Assembly: GCF_040183065.1 (NCBI RefSeq)
Contig: NC_091123.1
Coordinates: forward strand, 105,986,321-106,050,320
Source of the DNA: Periplaneta americana
Taxonomy: Eukaryota; Arthropoda; Insecta; Blattodea; Blattidae
Length of the DNA stretch: 64,000 nucleotides
Direction of reading: 5' to 3'
Below are positions 12,241 through 23,278 of this stretch, piece after piece. Both the position numbers and the translations under genes were made by a program. The notes beneath the pieces were generated by a model that saw nothing but the letters and a program-made list of their open reading frames with translations, ran no database searches and was not told the DNA's origin. The number at the start of each line of letters is the position of its first letter. Within the stretch, counting starts at the first letter, position 1.

Positions 12241-12826
12241 ATTGGATGAAAAAAATATTAAGTGAAGACGAAGTAGCTGAAGATGACGATATACTTCTGT
12301 CAAAATGATGCTCTTACTACCAATAAGAGTACGTTATACTGTAGTTTAAACTAGAAAGAAACATAAATGAAATAATAATCTACTTAAATAAATACCGTAG
12401 TTTCCCCTAACCATGGTCCACATTTGTCACATTTTTCTTTGTATATTCAGTACTATTCATCCAGATTAAGTGAAATTTTGGCTTCGGACTCTTGTAAGTT
12501 TATATTAAATAAATATTGACATATGTGTTTGAAATTATTTAATTACAAGTGTTAAAAAAATTATAAGCATTGGTACATAGTTGTATTCTGAGTTGCCCAA
12601 CTATGGTCCACTCCTATATTCATGCTTGAAAGCATGAATGGACTATAGCTGGAGCTGTAATTATTTGTAAATTGAGTTTCTAATTTAAGGGTAGGAACAT
12701 AATCTAGCACAGAAATATTAAAAATAAATGAAAAGTACATGGATTCTTTTTATTAGTACACATTACATAAACACTCAATAAACAAGTGAAATCTGAAAGT
12801 CATTTTTCTGCAATAATGAACAACTA

Positions 12827-14376
12827 TACTCACCGGCAAAAAAACCAGGCCACCTAAAGTTTCTCAATTTTTTATGAGGTGAGAATCAGAAAATCCTTTA
12901 TGAAAAATAAGAAAACATTGCTTCCCAGAAAAAAAAAAAAACTTATTCATTATCATTTGCGATATTATTTTCAACGCCAAACAATGGATATAATTAAAAG
13001 GTGTAAAAACTTACAAATTATATCAATTTTCTTCCAAAAGTTCAACTGAGTTTGTGGCCACCCAGATGTTGGTAATAGCGAGTATTACCTCCCCATGACT
13101 GTATGACTTACCATTCGCCGACTCAACCCTTCGATCAGATTCTGGATGTCAGTCTGGTCGATTCTATTCCATTCTTTACTTACAACATTTCGGAGCTGCT
13201 GTAAGTTGCTATGAGGAGTTAGACGACTTCTAACTCGCTTCCCTAGCAGACCCCACACATGTTCAATAGGGTTTATATCAGGACTTCTGCTGGCCATGCT
13301 ATCCTATTCAATCCAACATCGTGAAGGAACTCATCCACGATTCTTGTAGCATGAGGGCATGCATTGTGATGCATTAACAGGAACGTTTCACCAATAAGTG
13401 GGGAATATGGTACCATATGTTAAATTAGACCTTCTTCGATGTATCTTGGAGCAGTCAAAGCACCTCCATTAATGAAAACAAGTTCTGTGTGAGCTTCGTA
13501 CGACATGCCACCCCATACCATTACTGATCCACCTTGGAAACTGACACGTGAACTGAAGGTACATGAAGAAAAACGTTCTCCTTCTCTTCTCCACACACTT
13601 TCACGTCAATCTCTAAACTAAATCTCGATTCGTCTGTGAAGAGCATTCGACGTCACTCCCCCAGGTTCCAATTAGCATGATTGTGAGCAAAACGTAATCG
13701 TTCAACATGATGTTGCTGAAGCAATTCTGGGCCTTTAGCTGGTCTTCTGGAATCAGCCCACATTCATCCAGATGTCCTCTTACAGTTCTCTCACTCACGT
13801 TAACTTGTCTCATTTTCTGGAAGGCTCTTCTGGTCTCAATAGCTGTGGAATGGAGATTTCTTAATGTGTTTAGGACAATAAAATGATCGTCACGAGCCGA
13901 AATTTCTCGTTTTCTCCCTGAACTGGGTCTCCTGGAATAACCTCCTGTCTCTCTAAAGCGATGGCACACTCGTTGCATGGTCAATCGAGGAATCCCAAGA
14001 ACTGCAGCCACATAACGCTGACTATTCCCACATTCTATCAATGCAACCACTTTTGCTGAATCGGTAGGACTTAGTGACATTTGTATACAATGAAGTACTC
14101 CAATACTGCCTCAAAAGAGCTTACCAGTCTGTAGACATCTTCAGCTTAGCTCGAAATGAGTCCGAGAAGTTTACACACAATATTACAAGAAGAACGAATC
14201 TTCTTTTCAGATCATTGTTGGCTATTGCGTATTCAGTATTACAGTGTTACGTATCATAAAATAAATGAATAACTAAATGAACCTCAGCACACCTACAATT
14301 TTTTAAAAAATCCTACAATTTTCAAAAATTTTAAAGGAAATGTAGTTGGCCCGGTTTTTTTTGCAGGTGAGTGTAT
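12827..14376 (-). mobile_element. Tc1-like DNA transposon
   Basis: Inverted ends: TACTCACCGGCAAAAAAACC at the left, and CACTCACCTGCAAAAAAAAC on the - strand at the right, next to TA. It carries a decayed transposase on the - strand. Confidence 0.8.
13085..14080 (-). pseudogene. Tc1 transposase, frameshifted
   Basis: N-terminal part at 13613-14080: helix-turn-helix MSLSPTDSAKVVALIECGNS and RRPSSGRKREISARDDHFIV, the two DNA-binding helices and GRPR-like linker of Tc1 transposases. C-terminal part at 13085-13297: SPDINPIEHVWGLLGKRVR, which includes the final catalytic glutamate of the DD34E triad. The middle (13298-13612) is split by frame changes, so no full protein can be made. Confidence 0.85.
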
Positions 14377-15939
14377 ATCAAAGAACAAAAGTAGGGTATC
14401 AAAATAAACTAACACATTCTTAGCAAAATATTAAGCAAATTAATTCACTGATAATGTTTATTTATCGTACTCAGAACTACATTCAGTAGGCTTATTTCGA
14501 TCCTTTGAATCTCCACTTCTCTTACAGGGACGGTTGTTTTCCTTCTACCCTGAAGTTTTCGTTTTACTGGACCATCATTTGTGCTAGTACCATTGATGCT
14601 GGAACAGCCTGTTTCTTTGTTTACTTGACTATAATGTTAAATGGTGTTTTAGAATATACTGAGATACCGTATTTGCAGAAGTAAATAATCACATTGATCA
14701 CATTTTATTGAAACAAATATTTCAAAATGAAATACAACTATGGTCCACGAAAAATTGTGGTTGAGGACTGACTTCTAGCCTTGAGGTTAAACATTTTTTA
14801 CACACAGTCCTTAACCTCTGCCAGTGTAATTATTACGTGAAAGTAAACACTATATAGCCAGGTTTAATTGTACAAAGAATCATATATCTATAATGTATCA
14901 GTTCTACAGAGGAGAGCTTAATAAAACAGACAATCACAAACTGAATGATTTCGTGTCTTCACACATTCAATAGAACGATGCACACTGACCTTATTAAGCA
15001 TTCATATCATTGCCATGTGTAATGGTAGATAGAAGCATCTATGGGGAACATAATTCCATCACAGTGGCGCCTTAAATGGCAAACACCGAACTCTTGGGGG
15101 ACTAAGTAGTACATAATGTGTTTTGGACCATAGTTGGGTGCCTGGACCATAGTTATGGGAAATTACGGTATGTATTAGGTACATGACATTTGGTTATAAA
15201 TTCTTTGATTTGATTTATTTCTATATATTTTATTTTACATAGGTACTAATAGGAAGAATTGCAGTTAGCAATTACTAGGAATTAATTTAAATATTTCTGA
15301 AAACTTTTATTTCATGCATTACTTTCAATCTCAAACATCAATAATAATGCAATAAATATGGTAACATTTTGTATTTTATTTATTGCCTACTTCATTATGT
15401 ACCCTACAAATGCTAAAGCAAAACAATTTTAATGAAGGGCCTATCAGTTTTCATATGTCAAGGTGATTTCATTTTCTCTAAAAACCGGGACATCTATATG
15501 AAATATTGGCAAAAGGAAGAGAATGGGGGTAACATTGATAATATGCATTAAGAAACAAGTTGCATTATTAACTCAAAGCAAATGGTTCAACTTATGAAAG
15601 TAATTATTGTAGGTTAGCATTTTCATTGGACTAATGGTAAAATAAGGTCAAAATGTTGTTCTTTTTTTAAATTAAATACCATACTGCATTTTGAAGAGCT
15701 ATCAATTCAAACAACCTCTTTATATTTATTTATTTATGTATACATATGTGATTTATCGATGACAGTTTTCCAATTTTTGCTAAAAATATGTGCTTAGCGA
15801 TTCTATGTTACAAAACAAAAAGAAACTGTGACTTTTTTCAGGAAATTAGGAACATCTGAGATCCCTATATCGTAAGATTTTCTATAACATTGTAGCTATT
15901 TTGCAATGTTTTGGTAGCAACAAGATGGCGTCAGGTCCA

Positions 15940-16135
15940 TCAAAGTGGCTTCATTCCATTTATGGTATTAACATGCTAGGGTCTACTCTGTGCCTTCTGT
16001 GCTTGTTGGGTTGGAACCACATAAGTGACACCAATGAGGCAACAAAGCCAGGAGATAATGTAGGGTGGCCAGTTCCTTTCCCCCTCCATTATATACATCA
16101 CTGACTAGTAACATATTTCACTAATCAGACTTGAG
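15940..16135 (-). repeat. Dispersed repeat family B, copy 1
   Basis: On the - strand it shares GTCTGATTAGTG, the block GGAAAGGAACTGGCCA-CCTAC, and ATTATCTCCTGG-TTGTTGC with 36930-37110 and 44425-44545. No coding capacity. Confidence 0.65.
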
Positions 16136-16146
16136 ATGTATACAAA

Positions 16147-16391
16147 CAATTGAGGGGTTTGCCGGAAAAAGGGCGTATATGTCAATATGGCGAATTGAGA
16201 TACTTGCAATCTAAGATTTTAAAACATACCTGAATAAAATGTTATATACGCACACAGCCCTGTCCTGCAGGTATGTACAGTACAATCAAAACAAAATTTC
16301 GCTACTATAATTATTCACTACATTTTAAACCGTTTTCCCGAAGAAGGGCGTATAGGTCTATCCGCCTTTCTTCCAGCAAAGCCCTCAATTG
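16147..16391. mobile_element. 245-bp MITE
   Basis: Imperfect terminal inverted repeats: CAATTGAGGGGTTTGCCGGA at the left, CAATTGAGGGCTTTGCTGGA on the - strand at the right, each followed by AAGGGCG/AAAGGCG. CAATTG ends may be the duplicated target. Inner copies of AAGGGCGTATAGGTC occur near 16343. Confidence 0.8.
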
Positions 16392-17423
16392 TTCTTCCTC
16401 TTACACATATCAACTGAGATGTATTGCCTGATACTGCCTCAATCAGAAGTGAATTAGGCATACATATATAGACATTTTTTAAATATGTACATAAAAATTA
16501 GACCTTTTTTCTACAAATTCCATAAATTTGATATTGTTGGCAGGATCTTCAGACATTCTTTGATGTTCGCAGTTCACTAGAAGAAATGTTGATCTCATTA
16601 ATATTGCTTTTCAACATGCATGCTGTATCACCAGCAACAGCACCGTCTTTACAAAGGCGATATCACATTGCTTCAGTATGAGAGACTACACCTATTACAA
16701 TGTAACAGACCGAAATCAGCAATATTGCATATTACTAATTTCCAGTTACTTGTTGCGTATTGCTCCAGTGTGAGGACTTCCTAACGAGTTTTTCATGTCT
16801 GCATGTTTTAACAGTAACACTTTTTGTACCTTTGGAATCTACTTTTTTGTTAGAGGAATATCAAATGTCAGTGAGACATCATCCATGTTTCCTCATTGCC
16901 TTTCAGAAAATAGATTTGAAGTCATTGTATTGCAAAAGAGAAAATTTATATAGATACCTATATGATGATGATAAAAATGTCATACTGATTAAAATTTCAC
17001 TCATAATATTACAAACGTATGAGATTCATCTTGTTTTTTAGATATATTTTCAGAGGAAAAGTGTCTTACATGCTGACAGTTACAGTAACTGAAGTCTTCA
17101 GTGCCTTTGCATCTCCTGGTATGTTTCTACTTACAAATGCGGATTATTTTGTTAATTAATCCCTGATCATGCTCTTCGATATGTAAAAGAAAGAATGATG
17201 TTAAAATCCTTCAGTAACACCGCGACACTATTCAGTTGTCATAATCGTCATCTTCACGTTTAATTCTTCATTAGGTTATGGAATTCAGACTCCAGAAAAG
17301 AAATTCAGCATTTCCAGAATATTAGAATTGAAGAAGGTTGTGGATGCACAGGAAACAGTCCAGTTATTTTTTTTATTTGTGTTTGATTATGACTTTAAAT
17401 GAATGTAACTCATAATATTTTAA

Positions 17424-17672
<249 letters not shown>

Positions 17673-18275
17673 ATTATGTTAGTAATAAATAATAATGAAG
17701 CTTGAAGACATTATATGGTATACCATAGTGTATAAAATACTCTGTGCAAACATCAGTTTGGAAGTAACAAGTATTTGTCAAGCTCTGAGTGTGCAATGTG
17801 CAATGCAATGGAGTTGGTGGGGGAAGTAGATGATGCTCTTGTGTTTTTACAAGATTAATGAAACTGTAATATGCAGTATCATTTAGTGCAGCTTACCTGT
17901 GCTAAAGAAATCACCAGCATTCATAACTTCACTTGAACAATTGTATCAAGTGATAGTTATAATCACTGTGCCAAAGAAATGCAATGTATTTATTACATGC
18001 ATGGTAATTTTTTTTTATAATCTAGCATTTCAACTTCCGAAGTCAGTAATGCTTGCTTACTACAGCATGAGTCCAAACATAGGATGCAGTCCCTATTTAC
18101 TTGTATTATCACAAAACTATACATCCATCGAAACAAGTTTTATCCATAGAAAATTGCATACACTCATGCTGATACTGCCAGCTGGAAAATTTTGTCCATT
18201 TCAGTGATGCTAATTGAATACGATTAGGCTGTGTGGCAGGATATGGCGATAGAAGTTTTCTTTTTTACATCTCGA

Positions 18276-18281
18276 AATAAA
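18276..18281 (+). terminator. Likely Tip60 polyadenylation signal
   Basis: AATAAA about 600 bases after the Tip60 stop codon, followed within 20 bases by ATTGTTT. 17673-18275 is then the 3' UTR, with no other feature seen. A SINE begins about 65 bases further on. Confidence 0.5.
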
Positions 18282-18344
18282 ATCCTTTGAAGTAACTTCA
18301 TTGTTTCATTTATCCCGTTTCCATTGCAATTACATTTTTCCTTG

Positions 18345-18660
18345 GACCAGCCTCATGGTCCAGTGGTCAGAGCTTCTGGCAGCAAGTCATATGTTCTGGG
18401 TTCGATTCCTGGTTAGAAGACAGGAACTTTTCCTTAAGGGGAATTGTTCCTGTGATCGTCCATGGTCTGGAATCTAGGTGAAGTTTAGATTTAAGACCTC
18501 TCCTGCTGCTAAATAATAAATAGGCCTAGTCATATCATCGGAGTAACTGACTTCGCCTTTCAGATGTTCCAACCTCAGAAGTGAGTTACATGTAAGCCAC
18601 TGCCAGGAGAGAAGACCAGAAATATTGCAAGATAAACCTGGCGGCATTAGAAAAAAGAAA
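18345..18660 (+). mobile_element. tRNA-derived SINE, family 2, copy 2
   Basis: Same family as 11930-12240. Head: GACCAGCCTCATGGTCCAGT, then GGTCAGAGCTTCTGG and B box GGTTCGATTCC. The end reads CCTGGCGGCATTAGAAAAAAG. It sits just past the Tip60 3' UTR. Confidence 0.88.
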
Positions 18661-18716
18661 CTTGTTCATGGACTTCATGCATATATGACAATTACATCAA
18701 TAGTTATAATTGAATC

Positions 18717-19815
18717 GTTCGGAACTGAAAGGCATTAAGTCAGATTTTGCAACTTTTCAGGAGAAGGATAAAACATTATATCGTGAAGAAAATCAAGTAA
18801 ATTTCTTGAATGCTTATGTTAAGCTGTTGAATAATTTCCTAGCCTATGTGTGCCACATAGAAAGACAAATTCCATGCCTCATACACATTAAAAGTTCATA
18901 CATGTGGAGTAACGGTTAGCGTGTCTGGCCGCAAAACCAGGTGGCCCGGTCAGGACAAGTTACCTGGTTGAAGTTTTTTCCGGGTTTTCCCCCAACCCAA
19001 TATGAGCAAATGCTGGGTAACTATCGTTGCTGGACCCCGGACTCATTTCACTAGCATTATCACTTTCATCTCTAAATAACCTAAGATGTTGATAAAGCAT
19101 CGTAAAATAACCTACTAGAATAAAAAAAATAAAATACACATTAAAGGAATTCTTTAAAAAAGTTGACTTAATGCTTTTTAGCTCCGTGGTTGCTACTTAC
19201 TCTTCATAAATGCTTTATATATTTAAATATTATATGGTATTTTAGTTATATTTATTTGTAACATAAATACCACCTACATTCAATGAACAGATTGCTATAA
19301 ATTACAACTTCTCTTATGATACATCAAAATACAAACTAAGTAGAGTATGATATGGTAAAACATACAAAGTCACTTATGGCAGCTGAACTTACAAGGATTC
19401 TCCTTAAGTTTTCATTGCTGGTCTTTTGAAAATTAAATGAACAGAATGTTATAGAGTACAACATCTCTTATGATATAGCGAAATACAAACTAAGTAGAGT
19501 AAAGTAGGGTGAAAAAACAGTCATTTATGACTCGTATTATACTGAAACATTGATGTTACAAGACCGCAGGATTGATGGGAATCAGAAAGCAGCACTGCTT
19601 GGTCAACCTAGCATGACGCAGTGCTGCGCTGAAAGGCAGGAAGTCAATGACTTAATACTTTCCTCCTCTGTTGATGTTACCAGTAGCAACAGTTTCTTAT
19701 ACAAGAAGAAGGCTGACTAATTCTTTCTTGAGTGATCGATAGGTTTTGCGTAAATAGTTCATAATGCTAAATAAAAAATAAAGTCCAATTTTGACTTAAT
19801 GCCTTTCAGCACCGA
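18717..19815. mobile_element. Inverted-repeat DNA element containing a SINE
   Basis: Left end TCGGAACTGAAAGGCATTAA then GTCAGATTTT; right end on the - strand TCGGTGCTGAAAGGCATTAA then GTCAAAATT. A third, inverted copy of the terminus lies at about 19158-19187, and the block AAATACAAACTAAGTAGAGT occurs twice (about 19328 and 19483). This points to two overlapping or nested copies. No transposase is seen. Confidence 0.65.
18898..19135 (+). mobile_element. tRNA-derived SINE, family 3
   Basis: Head GTGGAGTAACGGTTAGCGTG with a worn B box, then CAAGTTACCTGGTTGAAG, TTTTCCGGGTTTTCCCCCAA, CCCAATATGAGCAAATGCTG and GCTGGACCCCGGACTCATTT. The end is CGTAAAATAACCTACTAGAA followed by an A-rich tail. This body is widespread in insect genomes (established knowledge, from memory). 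Confidence 0.85.
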
Positions 19816-21624
19816 CTGATGCAATTATATGACACAATTTGGTGACAAAGTTCCCATTCTATTTTACAAGGCAGTCATGTTTAGAGACAACTATAAAGTT
19901 TATAACATATTCTCGAATCAGGAATTGAATCTGGATCTTGCAGAACTTCTGTCCTTTTTTACATACTGTATTTTATCCCCCCAGCCATTAAGGTTTTTCT
20001 CAAACTGTAAATTTAGTAGATATTTTCTGGGTAGAACTATAAAATTATAATGTGATATTTTATCATTATGCAGTAACTAACGACCTGCATATTGGCATCA
20101 GCTGCAGACTTCATGGCCACTTACTCTGTGGAATGTTCACTGTAGGAATCCTGTGGAGTTTGTATCCTGATGCATTAATGCCCGCTTTCTTTCCCCACTA
20201 TTGATGAGCATTCATTCTTGAATGACGACGAGAAATAGGATTATTCTGAGGACACTTGCACCAATATCGTCCTTGTCCATCATAATTTCCACTTGGACTT
20301 ACCTGGACCTTAATCCGGGTCTTCAGCACAGAAAACCAACATTACTGATATAAATCGGGGGTATTCAAAAATGAATAAAAATGAATTAAAATATTGTTCA
20401 TATCTTTAATTACACATATTCGAAGTACAAAATTTACACTTAACATATATTTTCTTTATTGACTTTGTACAATAGAACAGTTTATTCTGTTATAATTTTA
20501 TAATACGATAATTTTTAATTATTTCTCACTTCGCAAATGATATTCTAAGTAACAGAAAAATGTCAGTCTTCAAATTAGTGCTTCTTGTTACAATATCATT
20601 CAGAAATCACGCAGAATTATAGTTTGGGGATTATTTGGTTTGTAAGAATATTTTTTTTATTTTTAAGTGTTTTTTATCATATACCTCTGCTAAGAATTCT
20701 GATGTGTCATAAGTCGTTTTTTTATTTTCAGTAATGAGCATATTATTAAGAGAAAGGCAAACTTCCTTATTGTGGAGTATACAATACCATACCAGAATCT
20801 CTGATGTTATACTGGTACAGTACAATACTTCAGTTTTTGCTAAAAGTTTCCAGTCTCTTGCAAAATTATATGCCATTTAAGTGATGAAGATTTTTTGGAT
20901 GATATATCTAGCATTTTTTCCCGTCGAAAACTTTGTCAAATAATTTGAACATGATCGATAAAGAATCTTATAATATTTAATATGTTACAGCTACTATATA
21001 TAATTTTTTTTACTAGTAGCTATAATGTTCGTTCGCTTCAGTACCTCATTGCCATCATTTCGGTACTGGATATATTCTCAAACATAAAAGTTCTAGTAAT
21101 TCTAAATTTAATATATCACAAGTTCAGCATTACAATTATTGGATTACTTTTGAATTACAGAGACTTGATATATCGACCTTAACCTTCATAAGCACCAGTT
21201 CTGCATCATTATATAAGCTTATTTGTACCATTGATATATCCATTATTAACTGAATTCGAGTCAGAAAAAGGGAATGAAACATAAAGAACAGTTCAGTTGG
21301 TTTTTTACATCCCTCTTTTACGAGAAGAGACGATTTTTATAAATTAATAAATTTGATTGAACTTTATAGAAATACTGTCCACTTCAAGATATAACGTGTG
21401 TGTGAAATATATATATATATTTGCTTCTAAATTGGGACAGTTTTTCGTGAAAGTCAAGGACATCATGTAATATAATATATCCCGGTCGTTGCGATTATAC
21501 CTAGAAGTGAAATTTCTTACATACACAAACACTGGTAAGTTAAAAAAAAAACTGTAAATGTAAACAATTGCCATGTAATAGGCAATACTGTTTTGTACTT
21601 CACTGTCCTCAAATTTCCAGTGAA
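19816..21624. other. Intergenic stretch between convergent Tip60 and synthetase genes
   Basis: AT-rich DNA with only short frames. A moderately GC-richer block at 20090-20320 has no family I recognise. An AT microsatellite lies at about 21406-21420. Confidence 0.5.
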
Positions 21625-21630
21625 TTTATT
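21625..21630 (-). terminator. Possible polyadenylation signal of the synthetase gene
   Basis: AATAAA on the - strand, only about 15 bases past the TAG stop. If used, the 3' UTR would be very short; other sites further downstream may be used instead. Confidence 0.3.
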
Positions 21631-21645
21631 TGAGCATCTTTCTTT

Positions 21646-21942
21646 CTATTGAACAGGGATCTTCTCTCCAAGCACTTTGAGCTCATGTCTTAATATCTTG
21701 CCTGCTGGATTTCGAGGTATAATGTCAATAAATTTCACTCCACCTGCCAGTTTCTTGTAACTTGCAACTTTAGGTTCTACAAATTGTTGAATGTCACTTT
21801 CTGTGACGTTAGGGAAGTCTGGTCGTCTCACAACAAATGCACGAGGGAGTTCACCTGCTAGAAGATCAGGAATGCCAACTACTGCCACATCTGCGACAGC
21901 TGGCATTTGTAGAATTACACTTTCGAGCTCAGTTGGAGATAC
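21646..21942 (-). CDS. Acyl-CoA synthetase (4CL/luciferase-like), last exon
   Basis: 98 codons plus TAG on the - strand, after a TTATAG acceptor, phase 0. It opens with VSPTELESVILQMPAVADVA, followed by VVGIPDLLAGELPRAFVV, the mobile C-terminal domain of ANL adenylating enzymes. NPAGKILRHELK carries the lysine needed for adenylate formation. The family activates a carboxylic acid with ATP and loads it onto CoA. The protein ends LGEKIPVQ, so the C-terminal peroxisomal tripeptide (SKL type) common in insect relatives is absent. The preceding exon is 41 kb away at 63021-63176. The substrate cannot be told from these two exons. Confidence 0.92.
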   Translation of the reverse strand, partial: VSPTELESVILQMPAVADVAVVGIPDLLAGELPRAFVVRRPDFPNVTESDIQQFVEPKVASYKKLAGGVKFIDIIPRNPAGKILRHELKVLGEKIPVQ

Positions 21943-22802
21943 CTATAAATAAAGATGAATTAAATTTATTATATAATAATGATGTTCTAGAAAATGAAAT
22001 GAAATAAGCCTGATCTATTAATTTTATTATTATTCTTCAAAACATTTTTCAAGTGGATTAGATAGAAATGCAAAAGATGAAGTATTTTGATATAATACCA
22101 TATTATTTAGGCATGAAGAAATTACATGGACGTAAAGTGTCATGCTGTTTGATCCATTTCAAATAATGTTCCCCCAGTTTTATTAGTTGACCCCTCTGTT
22201 GCAGTCTTGGATTATTGTGCTTGCCCTTTATATCTAGTTAAGCCATTACATTATTCTTGTTTCTAACAAGAAGACAGTGCTATATTTAAAAGTGGGAAAT
22301 ATTGTGGAAGTTGTGAGGTTAGAATTAATTCTACACACTAGATGGGACACTTCGTGCATAAGAAGAGAAAAAAGCCTTTTTAATCAAACTTGTACATATC
22401 CGTATCTGCTAGATATGAGTGCAAAATTTCAAGACGTACTTAGCAAGTACGTTTACGTGTTTATAATGTATTAATAGTACGTAAGAAAACCGCTCATGTC
22501 ATTGCGAGATTAATTTATATAGACAACTCTACAAAAAAAGATATCCGAGGCACGGAATTGTTATAAACAAGACTGGCGTGTTATTGCCCAAGGACATAAA
22601 TGCGTTTAATATGGCTGAATTAAATTACGTGAGTAATTATATTATGTTGGGAAGATAAAAGTTTTCTCGTTTATTAATTCATTTGATATTTCATTACACA
22701 CTCATAAGTGTAAGTATCGTAATCGACCCATTCTGCGATTACTTATATGATAACAGTGTCAGTAGCCATGTTAGTCAATTTACGTCATTGCAACGTCAAG
22801 GT

Positions 22803-22817
22803 CCAATGAGCATGCGC
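22803..22817 (+). promoter_or_regulatory. Candidate PPP4R2 promoter elements (CCAAT and NRF1-like)
   Basis: CCAAT at 22803-22807 followed at once by GAGCATGCGC, which resembles half of an NRF1 palindrome. It is about 460 bases upstream of the PPP4R2 start codon. The 22740-22860 stretch is less AT-rich than its surroundings and there is no TATA box near the start. 22160-22740 shows nothing recognisable. Confidence 0.3.
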
Positions 22818-23278
22818 TTCGACTGTGACCCTGTCGTTTCATACTAATTTCGGACAATTGAACTTAGTATGAATAAAATTGCGCTGTAGAATTTAAAAAT
22901 TGATTTAAATATGTGTAGTTAAATTATATTTCATAACACATATTCTTTTCATAACGTCAGTAATTATTTATTACGTTTCGCTAACCAACAATTGTTGCCA
23001 ACACAACTATTTACGATAATAATATTAAATAATTATTTATTATACTTATGCTAAATGTATCTTGAGAGTTATCTTAAATTAAAATATACTTTTATATGTT
23101 TTATATAGCCAGAACAATATATTACCTACACGAAGCAATTTGTTTGAGTAGTTATATATTTTTTATTAGAGACAATTGGCAACCCTGGGCGACAATGTTA
23201 TGTGATATCGTAGTTGAGTGCGTCGATCGGTGGTGAGTGTTGTCAAATATTTGTTATTGTGGGTGAAGTTGTAAAAAA

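Larger units (their letters stand above)
12393..15171. mobile_element. 2.8-kb terminal-inverted-repeat element, interrupted by Tc1
   Basis: The left end reads TACCGTAGTTTCCCCTAACC and then ATGGTCCA. The right end is its inverted copy (TACCGTAATTTCCCATAACT read on the - strand, then ATGGTCCA). Further subterminal copies of CCAACTATGGTCCA occur at about 12597, and ACTATGGTCCACG near 14740. The interior carries the Tc1 element at 12827-14376 and no transposase that I can recognise. Without Tc1 it would be about 1.2 kb. Confidence 0.75.

Noticed and set aside
16760..17041. 93-codon frame before the last Tip60 exon
   Set aside because: No resemblance to the MYST family, no fitting splice signals, and Tip60 is already in phase across the intron.
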